A stretch of DNA of 64,000 nucleotides. Source: Kribbella sp. VKM Ac-2569. Its GTDB lineage: Bacteria > Actinomycetota > Actinomycetes > Propionibacteriales > Kribbellaceae. The position numbers were made by a program, and so were the translations under genes. Location of the stretch: contig NZ_SGXJ01000003.1 in the NCBI RefSeq assembly GCF_004216905.1, forward strand, positions 248,001 through 312,000, read 5' to 3'. Shown one piece after another: positions 36,046 through 45,900 of this stretch. Numbering within the stretch: position 1 is the stretch's first letter; every line of letters begins with the position of its first letter. The notes below the pieces were generated by a model. That model did no database searches. It worked only from the letters and a program-made list of their open reading frames with translations, and had not been told where the DNA came from.

Positions 36046-36136
36046 GCCGGGGGTGTGGCGTATGGCCTGACCACAGGCCGCTTCGTCCGCGAATCGCGCT
36101 GTCCCGATCCGGAGCACCCGAGAGGCCATCGGCCCC

Positions 36137-38227
36137 ATGCGTACAAACCTTGACCACCTTCAACAGAACCGCCCGCTGTCCGGCCTGCGCAATGTCGGCA
36201 TTCTCGCCCATGTCGATGCCGGCGAGACCACCGTCACCGAACGGATCCTGTATCTCACCGGCACCACTCACGAGCGCGGTGAGGTCCACGACGGCACGAC
36301 CGTCACCGACTTCGACTCGCAGGAACGCGATCGCGGAATTACGATCTTCGCCGCGGCCGTCAGCTGCAACTGGGACGGACACTCGATCAACCTGATCGAC
36401 ACCCCGGGCCACGTCGACTTCTCTGACGAGGTGGAGCGCTCGCTGCGGGTGCTCGACGGTGCCGTCGCATTGTTCGACGGCGTCGCGGGAGTCGAACCGC
36501 AGAGTGAGTCGGTATGGCGCCAGGCCGACAGGCACGGGGTGGCGCGGATCGCGTTCGTCAACAAGATGGACCGCCCCGGCGCCGACCTCGACGCAGCGGT
36601 GGCCTCGATCCGCGAGCGGTTGCACGTGACCCCGCTGGTGATCCAGTTGCCGATCGGGAAGGAGGCGGGCTTCAGCGGAGTGATCGATCTGATCAGGATG
36701 CGGGCGTACGTCTGGCTCGACGGCAGCGACACCTTTGCGGAGGGCCCTGTGCCTGAAGCCCTTCTGGAACAGGCGCGGCGACGGCGTCGGCTGCTCGAGG
36801 AGACCGTTGCCGAGCTCCACCCGGTCGCGCTGGAGGAGTTCTATGCGCGGTCAACGGTCTCGGCGGAGACGCTGGCTGCCGCACTGCGGGACCTGACCCG
36901 GTCTGGTACCGGCGTGGTGGTGCTGTGCGGGTCGGCGTACCGCAACCGCGGGATCGAGCCGCTGCTGGACGCCGTCGTCGCCTATCTGCCTTCGCCACAG
37001 GAGGTGCCCGCGGTGCGCGGCATGTCGGACGGTGCCGTACAGGAGCGGGTCGCCGACCCGGCGGCGCCGTTCGCGGCGCTCGTGTTCAAGGTCAGCTCGA
37101 CCGCCACCGGGCGGCTCACGTACGTGCGGGTGTATTCGGGAACGATTCGGAAGGGAGAAACGGTGGACGCGGGCGCGGGACGCACTGAGCGGATCAGCCG
37201 GATCCTGCGGGTGCAGGCCGACCAGCACGCGGAGGTCCAGCAGGCGTTCGCCGGCGACATCGTCGCGGTCGTCGGGCCGAAGTCCGCACGAAGCGGCGCG
37301 ACCCTGTGCGCGCCGGCAGCACCGTTGGTTCTCGAACCGCCGGCCGTGGCAGACCCGGTCGTTTCCGTGGCAGTCGAGGCCCGCAGGAGCGCCGATACCG
37401 ACCGGCTCGCGTCGGCATTGACGCGGCTGGTCGATGAGGACCTCTCGCTGACGGTCCGAACCGATTCCGAGACGGGTCAGACGCTGTTGTCAGGCATGGG
37501 TGAGCTGCACCTAGAGGTCGCGGTGGAGAAGATTCGTCGTGCTCACGGGCTGGAGGTCGGGGTCGGCCGGCCGCAGGTGACCTACCGTGAGACGGTCGCG
37601 CGCGGGGTGTCCGGGCTGGTGTACCGGCACGTCAAGCAGGACGGCGGGGCCGGTCAGTTCGCCCAGATCACCCTCGACGTGGAACCGCTCGAGGCAGTTG
37701 ATGACGACAGCGCGGAGGACTTCGCGTTCCGGTCGGTCGTCGTCGGTGGACGGGTGCCGCAGGAGTTTGTCCGCGCCGTCGGAGCAGGCTGCCGGGATGC
37801 TCTGGCCCAGGGGCCCCTCGGCGGGCACCCGGTGACCGGGGTGCGTGTCACGCTGACGGATGGAGCCACCCATCCGAAGGACTCCTCGGAGATGGCGTTC
37901 CGTACGGCCGGTCGGCTGGGGCTCCGGGAAGCGCTGCGTGCCAGTGCGATGGTGCTGCTGGAACCGGTCGCCGAGGTCACGGCGACCGTGCCTGAGGATG
38001 CCGTCGGCGGCGTGCTCGGCGACCTGGCGGCACGGCGTGGCCGGATCTCGGGTTCGACCGCGCGGCCGGGCACGATGGTGATCGTCGCCACCGTCCCGCT
38101 GGCCGAGTTGTTCGGTTATGCAACGCAGTTGCGCAGCCGGACCCAGGGCCGGGGAACCTTCACCACCCGAACCACCGGCTACATCCCGGCACCAGGCACG
38201 AGGTCCGAGGAAACTCCGCCCCGGTAG
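36137..38227 (+). CDS. EF-G paralogue with altered P-loop
   Basis: A 696-aa translational GTPase of the EF-G superfamily with all five domains. G3 (DTPGHVDF), G4 (NKMD), switch I (QERDRGIT) and G5 (GSA) are intact. The P-loop reads AHVDAGETTVTE, with Glu at residue 30 where nearly all relatives have Lys (GKT). The codon is GAG, one base from AAG. Lys contacts the nucleotide phosphates, so GTP binding should be impaired unless compensated. A housekeeping EF-G must exist elsewhere. The role may be ribosome rescue or drug protection (inference). A leader-peptide candidate lies upstream. Confidence 0.88.
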   Translation: MRTNLDHLQQNRPLSGLRNVGILAHVDAGETTVTERILYLTGTTHERGEVHDGTTVTDFDSQERDRGITIFAAAVSCNWDGHSINLIDTPGHVDFSDEVERSLRVLDGAVALFDGVAGVEPQSESVWRQADRHGVARIAFVNKMDRPGADLDAAVASIRERLHVTPLVIQLPIGKEAGFSGVIDLIRMRAYVWLDGSDTFAEGPVPEALLEQARRRRRLLEETVAELHPVALEEFYARSTVSAETLAAALRDLTRSGTGVVVLCGSAYRNRGIEPLLDAVVAYLPSPQEVPAVRGMSDGAVQERVADPAAPFAALVFKVSSTATGRLTYVRVYSGTIRKGETVDAGAGRTERISRILRVQADQHAEVQQAFAGDIVAVVGPKSARSGATLCAPAAPLVLEPPAVADPVVSVAVEARRSADTDRLASALTRLVDEDLSLTVRTDSETGQTLLSGMGELHLEVAVEKIRRAHGLEVGVGRPQVTYRETVARGVSGLVYRHVKQDGGAGQFAQITLDVEPLEAVDDDSAEDFAFRSVVVGGRVPQEFVRAVGAGCRDALAQGPLGGHPVTGVRVTLTDGATHPKDSSEMAFRTAGRLGLREALRASAMVLLEPVAEVTATVPEDAVGGVLGDLAARRGRISGSTARPGTMVIVATVPLAELFGYATQLRSRTQGRGTFTTRTTGYIPAPGTRSEETPPR

Positions 38228-38339
38228 AACCAACCAGTGCTCTCAAAGGCACACTCCTCGAAAGCTGCTGCCGCAACCTGCACAGAACCTTCACGAGTCG
38301 TGGTGCCTGTGTGACCAGGTCGGCTCCTATGGTCGGAGC

Positions 38340-39038
38340 GTGGTAGTTGACGGAGTGGGCCGCCGGATTCTGGTGGTCGAGGATGAGCCGGTGATCAACC
38401 AGGCGGTGACTGACCGGCTGCGTGGGTCCGGGTACGACGTCGTGCAGGCGTGGGACGGGCCTGGAGCGGTCGAGCTGTTCGCTGCGAGCACGCCGGACCT
38501 TGTGCTGCTGGACGTGATGCTTCCTGGGTTCGACGGGCATGAGGTGTGCCGGCGGATCCAGGCTGAGCGGCCGGTCCCGGTACTGATGCTGACCGCGCGC
38601 GACGACGAGGCGGACATCCTGGTCGGGCTCGGGCTGGGGGCGGACGACTACCTCACGAAGCCGTTCCGGATGCGGGAACTGGTGGCTCGGGTGGCGGCTC
38701 TGCTGCGGCGGGTCGAGCGGGCTGCCGAGTTGGCTGCCCGGCCGGCCGCCGAGGTGGGCAACTTGCGGATCGACTCGGCCGCGCGCCGGGTCTGGGCCGC
38801 CGGGGTCGAGGTCCATCTGACGCCGACCGAGTTCGATCTGCTGCTCTGTCTGGCGGCGAAGCCGGGTGACGTCCTGACCCGGGAGAACCTGTACGCCGAA
38901 GTCTGGGGCTGGCCGGGTGCGTCCGGGACTCGCACGGTCGACAGCCACGTGAAGGCGTTGCGAGCCAAGATCGGCGCCGACCGCGTGCGAACGGTCCACG
39001 GCGTCGGCTATGCCCTCGAGCCAGGGAGTACGACGTGA
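38340..39038 (+). CDS. OmpR-family response regulator
   Basis: A 232-aa response regulator. The receiver domain (8-120) has the acidic pocket EDE, phosphoacceptor D58 in LVLLDVMLPGFDG and K107 in LTKPF. The C-terminal winged-helix DNA-binding domain (about 135-228) has TPTEFDLLLCLAAKPGDVLTRENLYAEVWGW and RTVHGVGYAL. A GTG start at 38340 follows GGTCGGAGC. The kinase gene overlaps its stop by GTGA. Confidence 0.93.
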   Translation: MVVDGVGRRILVVEDEPVINQAVTDRLRGSGYDVVQAWDGPGAVELFAASTPDLVLLDVMLPGFDGHEVCRRIQAERPVPVLMLTARDDEADILVGLGLGADDYLTKPFRMRELVARVAALLRRVERAAELAARPAAEVGNLRIDSAARRVWAAGVEVHLTPTEFDLLLCLAAKPGDVLTRENLYAEVWGWPGASGTRTVDSHVKALRAKIGADRVRTVHGVGYALEPGSTT

Positions 39039-41611
39039 GCGGCCCGCTGATGGATCAGGTCACGTCGGTCAAGGTCAAGCTCGGTCTGCTCGTAGCGATC
39101 AGTGTGACGGTGGCTTCGGTCGTCGCCGCGGTGGGTGCGGTCGGCGACGTACCTGCCTGGCTCAGCATCCCGGTCACGGTGGCCCTGGCCCTCGGCGTGA
39201 CCCAGTTGCTGGCAGTCGGCATGACATCGCCCCTCCGCGAGATGACCGCTGCAGCCCGGCAGATGGCGCGCGGCAACTACTCCGGCCGAGTCACCGCGAC
39301 CTCGAGCGACGAGGTGGGGGAGCTGGCGCGGGCCTTCAACCGGATGGCTGAGGACTTGGAGGCCGTCGACCGCCAACGCCGTGAGCTGGTCGCCAACGTG
39401 AGTCATGAGTTGCGTACGCCGCTCGCCGCCCTGTGTGCCGTACTCGAGAACCTGGTAGACGGAGTCGCCGAGTCGGACCCCGTCGCATTGCGGACAGCGC
39501 TCGACCAGGCAGAGCGGCTCTCGGCACTCGCCTCGGATCTATTGGATCTGGCCCGCGTGGACGCCGGTGCGGCTCCACTGTCGACCACACAGGTCGCGGT
39601 GACGGAGTTGCTGGAGCAGGCCGTCGCCGAGGCTCGAGTGACTGGTCGTGAGGTGCGGTACGACGTACGCGTCACGCCGCAGGACTTGAGTGTCCCGGCT
39701 GACCCAGCACGGCTGCACCAGCTGATTGCCAACCTGCTCGACAACGCGTCCAGGCACAGTCCTGCCGGTGGAGTCGTCCGAATCACCGCCGAGGCCACGG
39801 CCACCGGGTGGCGCTTGGAAGTCGCGGATGACGGGCCAGGTGTCCCTGCCGTCGACCGGGACCGAGTCTTCGAGCGGTTCGGGACGCTGACGGAGGCGGG
39901 CGGTGGCGGTGGCACAGGTCTGGGTCTCGCGATCGCCCGCTGGGTGACCGATCTCCACGGCGGCACCATCCATTTCGTCGACCCCGCGCCCGGAAGCACG
40001 GGTGCCCGCGTCCGCGTCGACCTACCGCACGAACCACGTCAACACATTCAGATCGTCAAGCACGAACAACGCCAACACACGCAGGTCATCAAGAGGGAGC
40101 CCGACATGCCTAAGCCGGTCGAGACGCCCGCACCCGCTGCAGCGCCAGTGCGAGTGCCGGAGCCAGGGATGGATACGCTGTTCGGCAGGTTCTGGCCGGA
40201 GACCGGCCTGCACGGCAACGTCCGTGCGGTCCTGTACTGCTTGGCAGTCGGCCTGCTGGCCGGCATCGTCCTGCCGTTCCGCGACCTCGGTGTCGGCACG
40301 CTCGTCGTACTGCTAGCAGCCGGGGGAGTGGTCCTCGGCTTCAGCGTCAACCGCCGGTCCCGCTTCACGCAAGCCTGCGCCGCTCTCTGCGTGCTCTTGG
40401 CCGTGACAGCTGTACTGCGGGACGCGGAATGGATCGTGGTCCTGTGCCTGCTGGCGGGCGGCGCGGTGTGCATGGCCGGACTGGTGAACGGCCGCTCTCT
40501 ACCGAGCTTCGTGCTGGCCGGCTTGGCCTGGCCGCTCGCTGGGCTCCGGGGACTGCCGTGGCTGGGTCGCTCTGCACAGGCCGTGAGAGGTCTGCGGACG
40601 AGCGCTCCGGCGTTGCGGACTGCGGTGTGGTCGCTGCTGGCGGTTCTGGTCTTCGGGCTGCTGTTCGCGTCGGCCGATGCGGTCTTCGCCGAGTGGGCGG
40701 GCGTCGTCGTACCTGATCTGAATCTCGACACGTTCGTACTGCGTGCGTTCATCACCGTGGCAGTAGGTGGCGTCGTACTGGCAGCGACGTACCTGGGGCT
40801 GAATCCGCCCAGGGTCGAGCCTGCGGGCGCTCCGGTGCGGCCGGTCGCACGCCGGTACGAGTGGCTTGTGCCGGTACTGCTTGTGGATGCGGTGTTCCTG
40901 GTCTTCCTGGCAGCGCAGGCGACTGCGAACTTCGGTGGGCACGAGTACCTGGAGCGCATCACTGGGCTGACCTACGCGGAGTACGTCCACCAGGGCTTCG
41001 GCCAGCTCACTGTGGCCACTGCGCTCACTCTGCTCGTGGTGTGGGCCGCGGCTCGGAAGGCACCGCGTGCCACGCCTGCTGACGTGGCCTGGCTGCGTGG
41101 GTCGCTCGGTCTGCTCTGCTTGCTGACCTTGGTGGTGGTCGCGTCCGCGCTCTACCGGATGCACGTCTACCAGGAGGCGTACGGCTTCACCCAGCTCCGG
41201 CTGCTCGTCGACGTGTTCGAGGGTTGGCTGGGTCTGCTCGTGATCGGTGTGATTGTGGCCGGCGTGACCATGAAGGCTGCCTGGCTGCCGCGGGCCGCGC
41301 TGCTCAGCGGCGCCAGCCTCCTCTTTGGGATCGCGGCCATCAACCCGGACGCGTGGATCGCCCAGCACAACGTGGACCGGTACGCCGCGACCGGCAAAGT
41401 CGATTGGTACTACCTACAAGGGCTCTCCGATGACGCCGTACCAGTACTCACCACTCTGCCGGACGACGTCGTCTACTGCGCACTGACCGCTCGTGAGCCC
41501 AGCAAGAACGACTGGCTCGAGTGGAACCTGGGCCGCCACCGCGCCAACCCACTCATCCGCGCCCACGCCGACGCCACTCCAGTCACCTGCAGAAGCGAGC
41601 CTGCGGGGTAA
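39035..41611 (+). CDS. Histidine kinase fused to DUF4153/DUF4173-like membrane domain
   Basis: An 858-aa protein and kinase partner of the preceding regulator. Two TM segments and a HAMP-like region come first, then the H-box VANVSHELRTPLAAL (H124), N-box LIANLLDNASRHSP and G-boxes VADDGPGVP and GTGLGLAIARWV. After about residue 335 a Gln/His/Lys-rich linker (HIQIVKHEQRQHTQ) leads to a second half with about ten TM segments, ending NVDRYAATGKVDWYYLQGLSDDAVP. That tail matches DUF4173-type membrane proteins, usually separate. The kinase and membrane parts are in one frame with no stop. Confidence 0.88.
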   Translation: MSGPLMDQVTSVKVKLGLLVAISVTVASVVAAVGAVGDVPAWLSIPVTVALALGVTQLLAVGMTSPLREMTAAARQMARGNYSGRVTATSSDEVGELARAFNRMAEDLEAVDRQRRELVANVSHELRTPLAALCAVLENLVDGVAESDPVALRTALDQAERLSALASDLLDLARVDAGAAPLSTTQVAVTELLEQAVAEARVTGREVRYDVRVTPQDLSVPADPARLHQLIANLLDNASRHSPAGGVVRITAEATATGWRLEVADDGPGVPAVDRDRVFERFGTLTEAGGGGGTGLGLAIARWVTDLHGGTIHFVDPAPGSTGARVRVDLPHEPRQHIQIVKHEQRQHTQVIKREPDMPKPVETPAPAAAPVRVPEPGMDTLFGRFWPETGLHGNVRAVLYCLAVGLLAGIVLPFRDLGVGTLVVLLAAGGVVLGFSVNRRSRFTQACAALCVLLAVTAVLRDAEWIVVLCLLAGGAVCMAGLVNGRSLPSFVLAGLAWPLAGLRGLPWLGRSAQAVRGLRTSAPALRTAVWSLLAVLVFGLLFASADAVFAEWAGVVVPDLNLDTFVLRAFITVAVGGVVLAATYLGLNPPRVEPAGAPVRPVARRYEWLVPVLLVDAVFLVFLAAQATANFGGHEYLERITGLTYAEYVHQGFGQLTVATALTLLVVWAAARKAPRATPADVAWLRGSLGLLCLLTLVVVASALYRMHVYQEAYGFTQLRLLVDVFEGWLGLLVIGVIVAGVTMKAAWLPRAALLSGASLLFGIAAINPDAWIAQHNVDRYAATGKVDWYYLQGLSDDAVPVLTTLPDDVVYCALTAREPSKNDWLEWNLGRHRANPLIRAHADATPVTCRSEPAG

Positions 41612-41642
41612 CGAGTTGGGTACGCCGATTCGGTCTGTCGTG

Positions 41643-41667
41643 CCGCCCGGACTGGTGAGCCGGGCGG
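41643..41667 (+). terminator. Stem-loop after the kinase gene
   Basis: CCGCCCGG (41643-41650) pairs with CCGGGCGG (41660-41667) across a 9-nt loop, 31 bp after the kinase stop. It is a likely terminator. The 229-bp region up to the next gene shows nothing else I can support. Confidence 0.6.
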
Positions 41668-41840
41668 TGTAGGTGCCCGCGACGGGATCGCGTGACCTCC
41701 AGCGGGTACGGCGTGAACTGGAACCCACCTCGACTACGCCGACGCCCTCGGCTTCACCGCCACCCGCGAGGGCCAGCGTTGGCGGGTTGTTTGCTGAGGG
41801 GTCACTGAGACGTTGCCGGAGTCGCGTGGGATGAGATCTC

Positions 41841-42920
41841 ATGCGACGCCTGCTGGTGCTCACCGGGCTTACGGTCATGTTGTTCCTGACCGGTGCCTCG
41901 TCTGCTTCGGCGCACGTCATCGCGTCGACCGGTTACTCGAGCGTCCACCAAGAGGGCAATCGGGTGACCTGGCTGCTCAGCCTCGAGTACGACGTACTCT
42001 CGCGCGCCGTCGCCCTGAGCGGACCAGCGACCGACGACGGGCAACGATCGCAGGCTCTGGACACCGCGAAGGACGAGATCGGCGAGTACCTGCACGACCG
42101 CGTGATCGTCTCGGTCGACGGTGCGGCGTGTGAGCCCGTGCTCGAGACGACCGCGGTCGGCGAACGCGCCACCAAGGCGTACGCCGACCTGGGCCTCATC
42201 TTCGAATGTCCCGGCTCGACCGGCGCCTTCAGGCTGAGGTACGACGTGTTCGCGACCGGCGAAGCCGTCGCCGACGACCACACCAACCTGGCCGAGTACA
42301 GCTTCGTGGACGGATCCGGCCGGACCGTGTTCGACCGGTCGCACCAGGACTTCACTGTCGGCGACAACACCTTGGCCAGTTCCAGCCTGCAGTTCGGGAA
42401 GATGGGCGTCGAGCACATCCTGCTCGGCCTCGATCATGTTCTGTTCGTGGTCGCGCTGATCCTCGGTGCTGCGAACCTGCGCAGCCTGGTGCAGGTGATT
42501 TCGATGTTCACCGTGGCGCACAGCGTCACCCTTCTTTCCACCTTGCTGGGCGGTCTGTCGGTGCCGGCGGTGATCGTCGAGCCGCTGATCGCGCTGTCGA
42601 TCGCTTTCGTCGCGGTGGAGAATCTGCTCGGCTCCACGCGCCACCGGCTCCCGGTGGTGTTCGGTTTCGGTCTTCTGCACGGCCTGGGCTTCGCTGGGTC
42701 GCTGCGGATCACCGATCAGGTCAGTCCTGAACTCCTCGCGTCCTTGCTGAGCTTCAACGTCGGCATCGAGGTCGGCCAGGCGCTCCTGCTCCTGGCCGTG
42801 TTCCCACTGGTCCTGCTGATCCGCCGGACCCGCGTCGCGGTTCCGGTAGTCCGCTCGGCGACCGGGGTCGTCGCCGTCTTCGGCCTTTACTGGTTCGTAG
42901 AAAGGTTCCTTCTCGCATGA
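41841..42920 (+). CDS. HupE/UreJ-like membrane protein
   Basis: A 359-aa protein with a signal peptide (cleavage after ASSASA), an extracytoplasmic beta-rich domain of about 150 residues, and a C-terminal membrane domain of about six segments. The membrane part has the HupE/UreJ_2 pattern: GVEHILLGLDHVLFVVALILG, FTVAHSVTLLSTLLGG, GLLHGLGFAGSL. The conserved His and Asp are thought to bind nickel or cobalt in relatives, but for this long secreted form the function is unproven. It overlaps the next gene by ATGA. Confidence 0.82.
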   Translation: MRRLLVLTGLTVMLFLTGASSASAHVIASTGYSSVHQEGNRVTWLLSLEYDVLSRAVALSGPATDDGQRSQALDTAKDEIGEYLHDRVIVSVDGAACEPVLETTAVGERATKAYADLGLIFECPGSTGAFRLRYDVFATGEAVADDHTNLAEYSFVDGSGRTVFDRSHQDFTVGDNTLASSSLQFGKMGVEHILLGLDHVLFVVALILGAANLRSLVQVISMFTVAHSVTLLSTLLGGLSVPAVIVEPLIALSIAFVAVENLLGSTRHRLPVVFGFGLLHGLGFAGSLRITDQVSPELLASLLSFNVGIEVGQALLLLAVFPLVLLIRRTRVAVPVVRSATGVVAVFGLYWFVERFLLA

Positions 42921-45900
42921 TTCGCCTGACCCGCTCGTCTCGCGATCAGACAACCAAGTGGCACAAACTCCTGTACGGCGTGACCGGCGGCCTGGCCGTG
43001 CTGGTGATCGCCGTACCGCTCACCGGCGTCGTCGCGGACGCCGTCGACGGGCCGAGCGCCACCATCACCGGCACGGTCTTCGAGGACCGGGACGGCGACA
43101 ACCGGATCGACTCCGGTGAGGCCGGCCTCGCCGGCGTCGCCGTGTCCGACGGTCAGCAGATCGTCACCACTGACGCGCAAGGCCGCTACACCTTCACCAC
43201 GGACGTCGAGCGCCGCGACGTCGATCTGGTCTTCGTCACCCAGCCGGCCGGGTACGACGTCGGTACCGATGCCAACATGACGCCCGGGTTCTTCCGCAAC
43301 CTCGGGCAGCTCGTCGACGGCGACACCAGGGAAGCCGACTTCGGCCTGCGCAAGAACAAGTTGTCGGCGAGCGGCGGGTTCACGTTCGGCAACGTCGCCG
43401 ACCCGCACGTGAACGCCCAGCTGCCGGAGCAGATCACCGAGATCAACTCGACCAAGCAGGATCTCGCCTTCATCCAGGTCAGCGGTGACCTGACGAACAA
43501 TGCGACCGACGCGGAGTTCGAGACCTACAAGCGCGGGACCGCGAACTCGAAGGTTCCCGTGTGGCCGGCCGTCGGCAACCACGAGTACTCGGCGGGTGCG
43601 ACGTACGCGATCCGGATCAACAACTACCGCAAGCACGTAGGCCCGGAGTGGTACTCGTTCGACTACAGCGACCGGCACTTCCTGGTCCTCGAGAACAACG
43701 GCGCCGCACCGTTCGCCGAGCAGCTGGAGTGGGTGAAGGCCGACCTGGCGAAGAACATGAAGCCGGGCAAGCACCTCGTCGTACTGACGCATCAGCCGAT
43801 GAACGTTCCGTTCGGTTCGCCGTCGGTGTACGACGAGTACGGCAAGGTGCTCGAGCAGTACGGCGCCGAGCTGATCCTGGTCGGCCACGAGCACTCCAAC
43901 GATGTGGAACCGAACAGCGACTTCGCCGGCACCGCGAAGCACATCCAGACGGTGTCGAGTTCGTACACGATCGACAACGCGCCGCGCGGGTTCCGGTTCG
44001 TGCACATGAACAACAAGACCTTCGACAACCCGTTCCGGATCTACGGCGCGGAGAAGGACCTGACCGTCGTCTCGCCGGCACCGGGCACCACGATCCCGCT
44101 CGACCGGTTCCCCGGCATCCAGGTGAATGCCTACGACACCACCGATCAGCCGGTTCGGGGCCGCTACAAGCTCGACAACACCGACTGGCGCCCGCTGCAG
44201 TCGACCGGCGAGTTCACCTGGTACGCCGACCTGCCGCGGGGAGTCCGTACCGGCAAGCATCGGATCGTCGTGGAAGCCGCCGACAAGAACGGCGCGATCT
44301 GGACGCGGACGTCGGACTTCACCTTCACCGGTGAGAAGGCCATCCAGCCGGTCGCCGGTGCGGACTGGTCGCAGCACCACGGCGACGCCATGCACAGTGG
44401 CGTCGCGACCGACGCGATCGCGGCGGGACAGCGCCTGGCCTGGTCGTACCGCACCAGGGGCACCTTCGTCACCGGCTCGCCGGTGATCGTCAACGGCGTC
44501 GTGTACGCCGGCACCCGCGACGAGAACGGCGATGGCAACAGCGCCGTACACGCCGTCTCGCTGGCGACCGGTAAGAAGCTGTGGAGCTACAGCGTGCCGT
44601 CATCGGTCCATGGCAGCGTCGCGGTCTCGGACGGTCTCGTCTACGTGCCGACGTTGCGCGGCTCGCTGTTCGCGGTGGACGCCAAGACCGGCCAGCTGAA
44701 GTGGCGGAACGATCCCGGGCCTGCGCCGGAAGGCAATAACCAGCGCACCTACGGCTACTACGGTGTGACTGTTGCCGATGGCAAGGTGCTGTTCCCCTAC
44801 CAGACCCGCTTCGGTGAAGCGGCCACCGGTCTGCTGCTGGCCCTGGACGCGAAGACCGGTCAGCGGGTGTGGGCGTCGCCGATGGCCGGCAACACGATGA
44901 GCGACGGTACGCCGGCGGTCGCGGACGGCCGCGTGTACGTCGGCAACCAGGACGGCAGCGTCGTGATTGCCTACGACCTGAAGACCGGCGCCAAGCTCTG
45001 GCAGGGCACCGACACGCTCGGCGGCTGGCAGGACGGCGTCCCGTCCGCTGCTGACGGCAAGGTCTACATCGGCTCGAACAACGGCATCGTCGCCCGGGAC
45101 GGTGCGACCGGTGCGGTGCTGTGGTCGTACACCAGTTCGCACCCGTCACTGGTGAGCAGCGGCGCGACCCCGTCCGCGGCGGCGATCAAGGGCAACACGG
45201 TCTACATGTCCTTCCCGAGCGGCGCGGTCACAGCGCTGAACGCGACGACGGGTGCGGTGATCTGGGACCAGCTGCTGCCGGGTTCGCAGTACCGGGGTGG
45301 CTCTTTCACCTCGCCGGCGCTGACCGGGACAACCCTGTTCGTCGGCGCCAACAGTGGCGGCTTCTACGCGCTGGACGCGTGGACCGGCCAGCCGCTGTGG
45401 TCGCAGGACATCGGTACCTGGGTGTCGGCCGGTCCGGCGGTCAGCGGCAATACCGTGGTCGCGGGTGCGTTCGATGGCAACCTGTACGCGTTCACTCCGG
45501 GTGGTTCGGTCGCCAAGCCCTGGCCGCTGGTGTCCGGCAAGGTCACCAACAAGACCACCGGCGCGGCGGTCGCGAATGGCACCGTGCTGGTCGTGCAGGA
45601 CGGTACGGCGGTCGGCCGCACGACGACCGATGCTGCCGGCAACTACCAGGTCGGGCTCTCGAAGGGTGCGGGCACCTACACCGTGCAGGTTGCCCGGCTC
45701 GGGTACGCAACCGCGTCGAAGGGGATCGCGGCCGGAGACAGTGGGACCTACCAGGCGGATCTGGAGGTGTCGCCGGTCAACGTCGACGCGAGCATCGGCA
45801 AGCGGCTGCCGAGTGGGCTGGTCGAGGGCGGCGTCGGCGACATCGTGATCGAGAACAAGCACCTGGCGATGGCGATCGCGAAGGTGTTCCAGGACTCGCA

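Noticed and set aside
41715-41799. Short peptide-like stretch before the HupE-like gene (HLDYADALGFTATREGQRW), possible gene remnant
   Set aside because: Only about 23 codons between stops, with no family I can name. It is too short to support.
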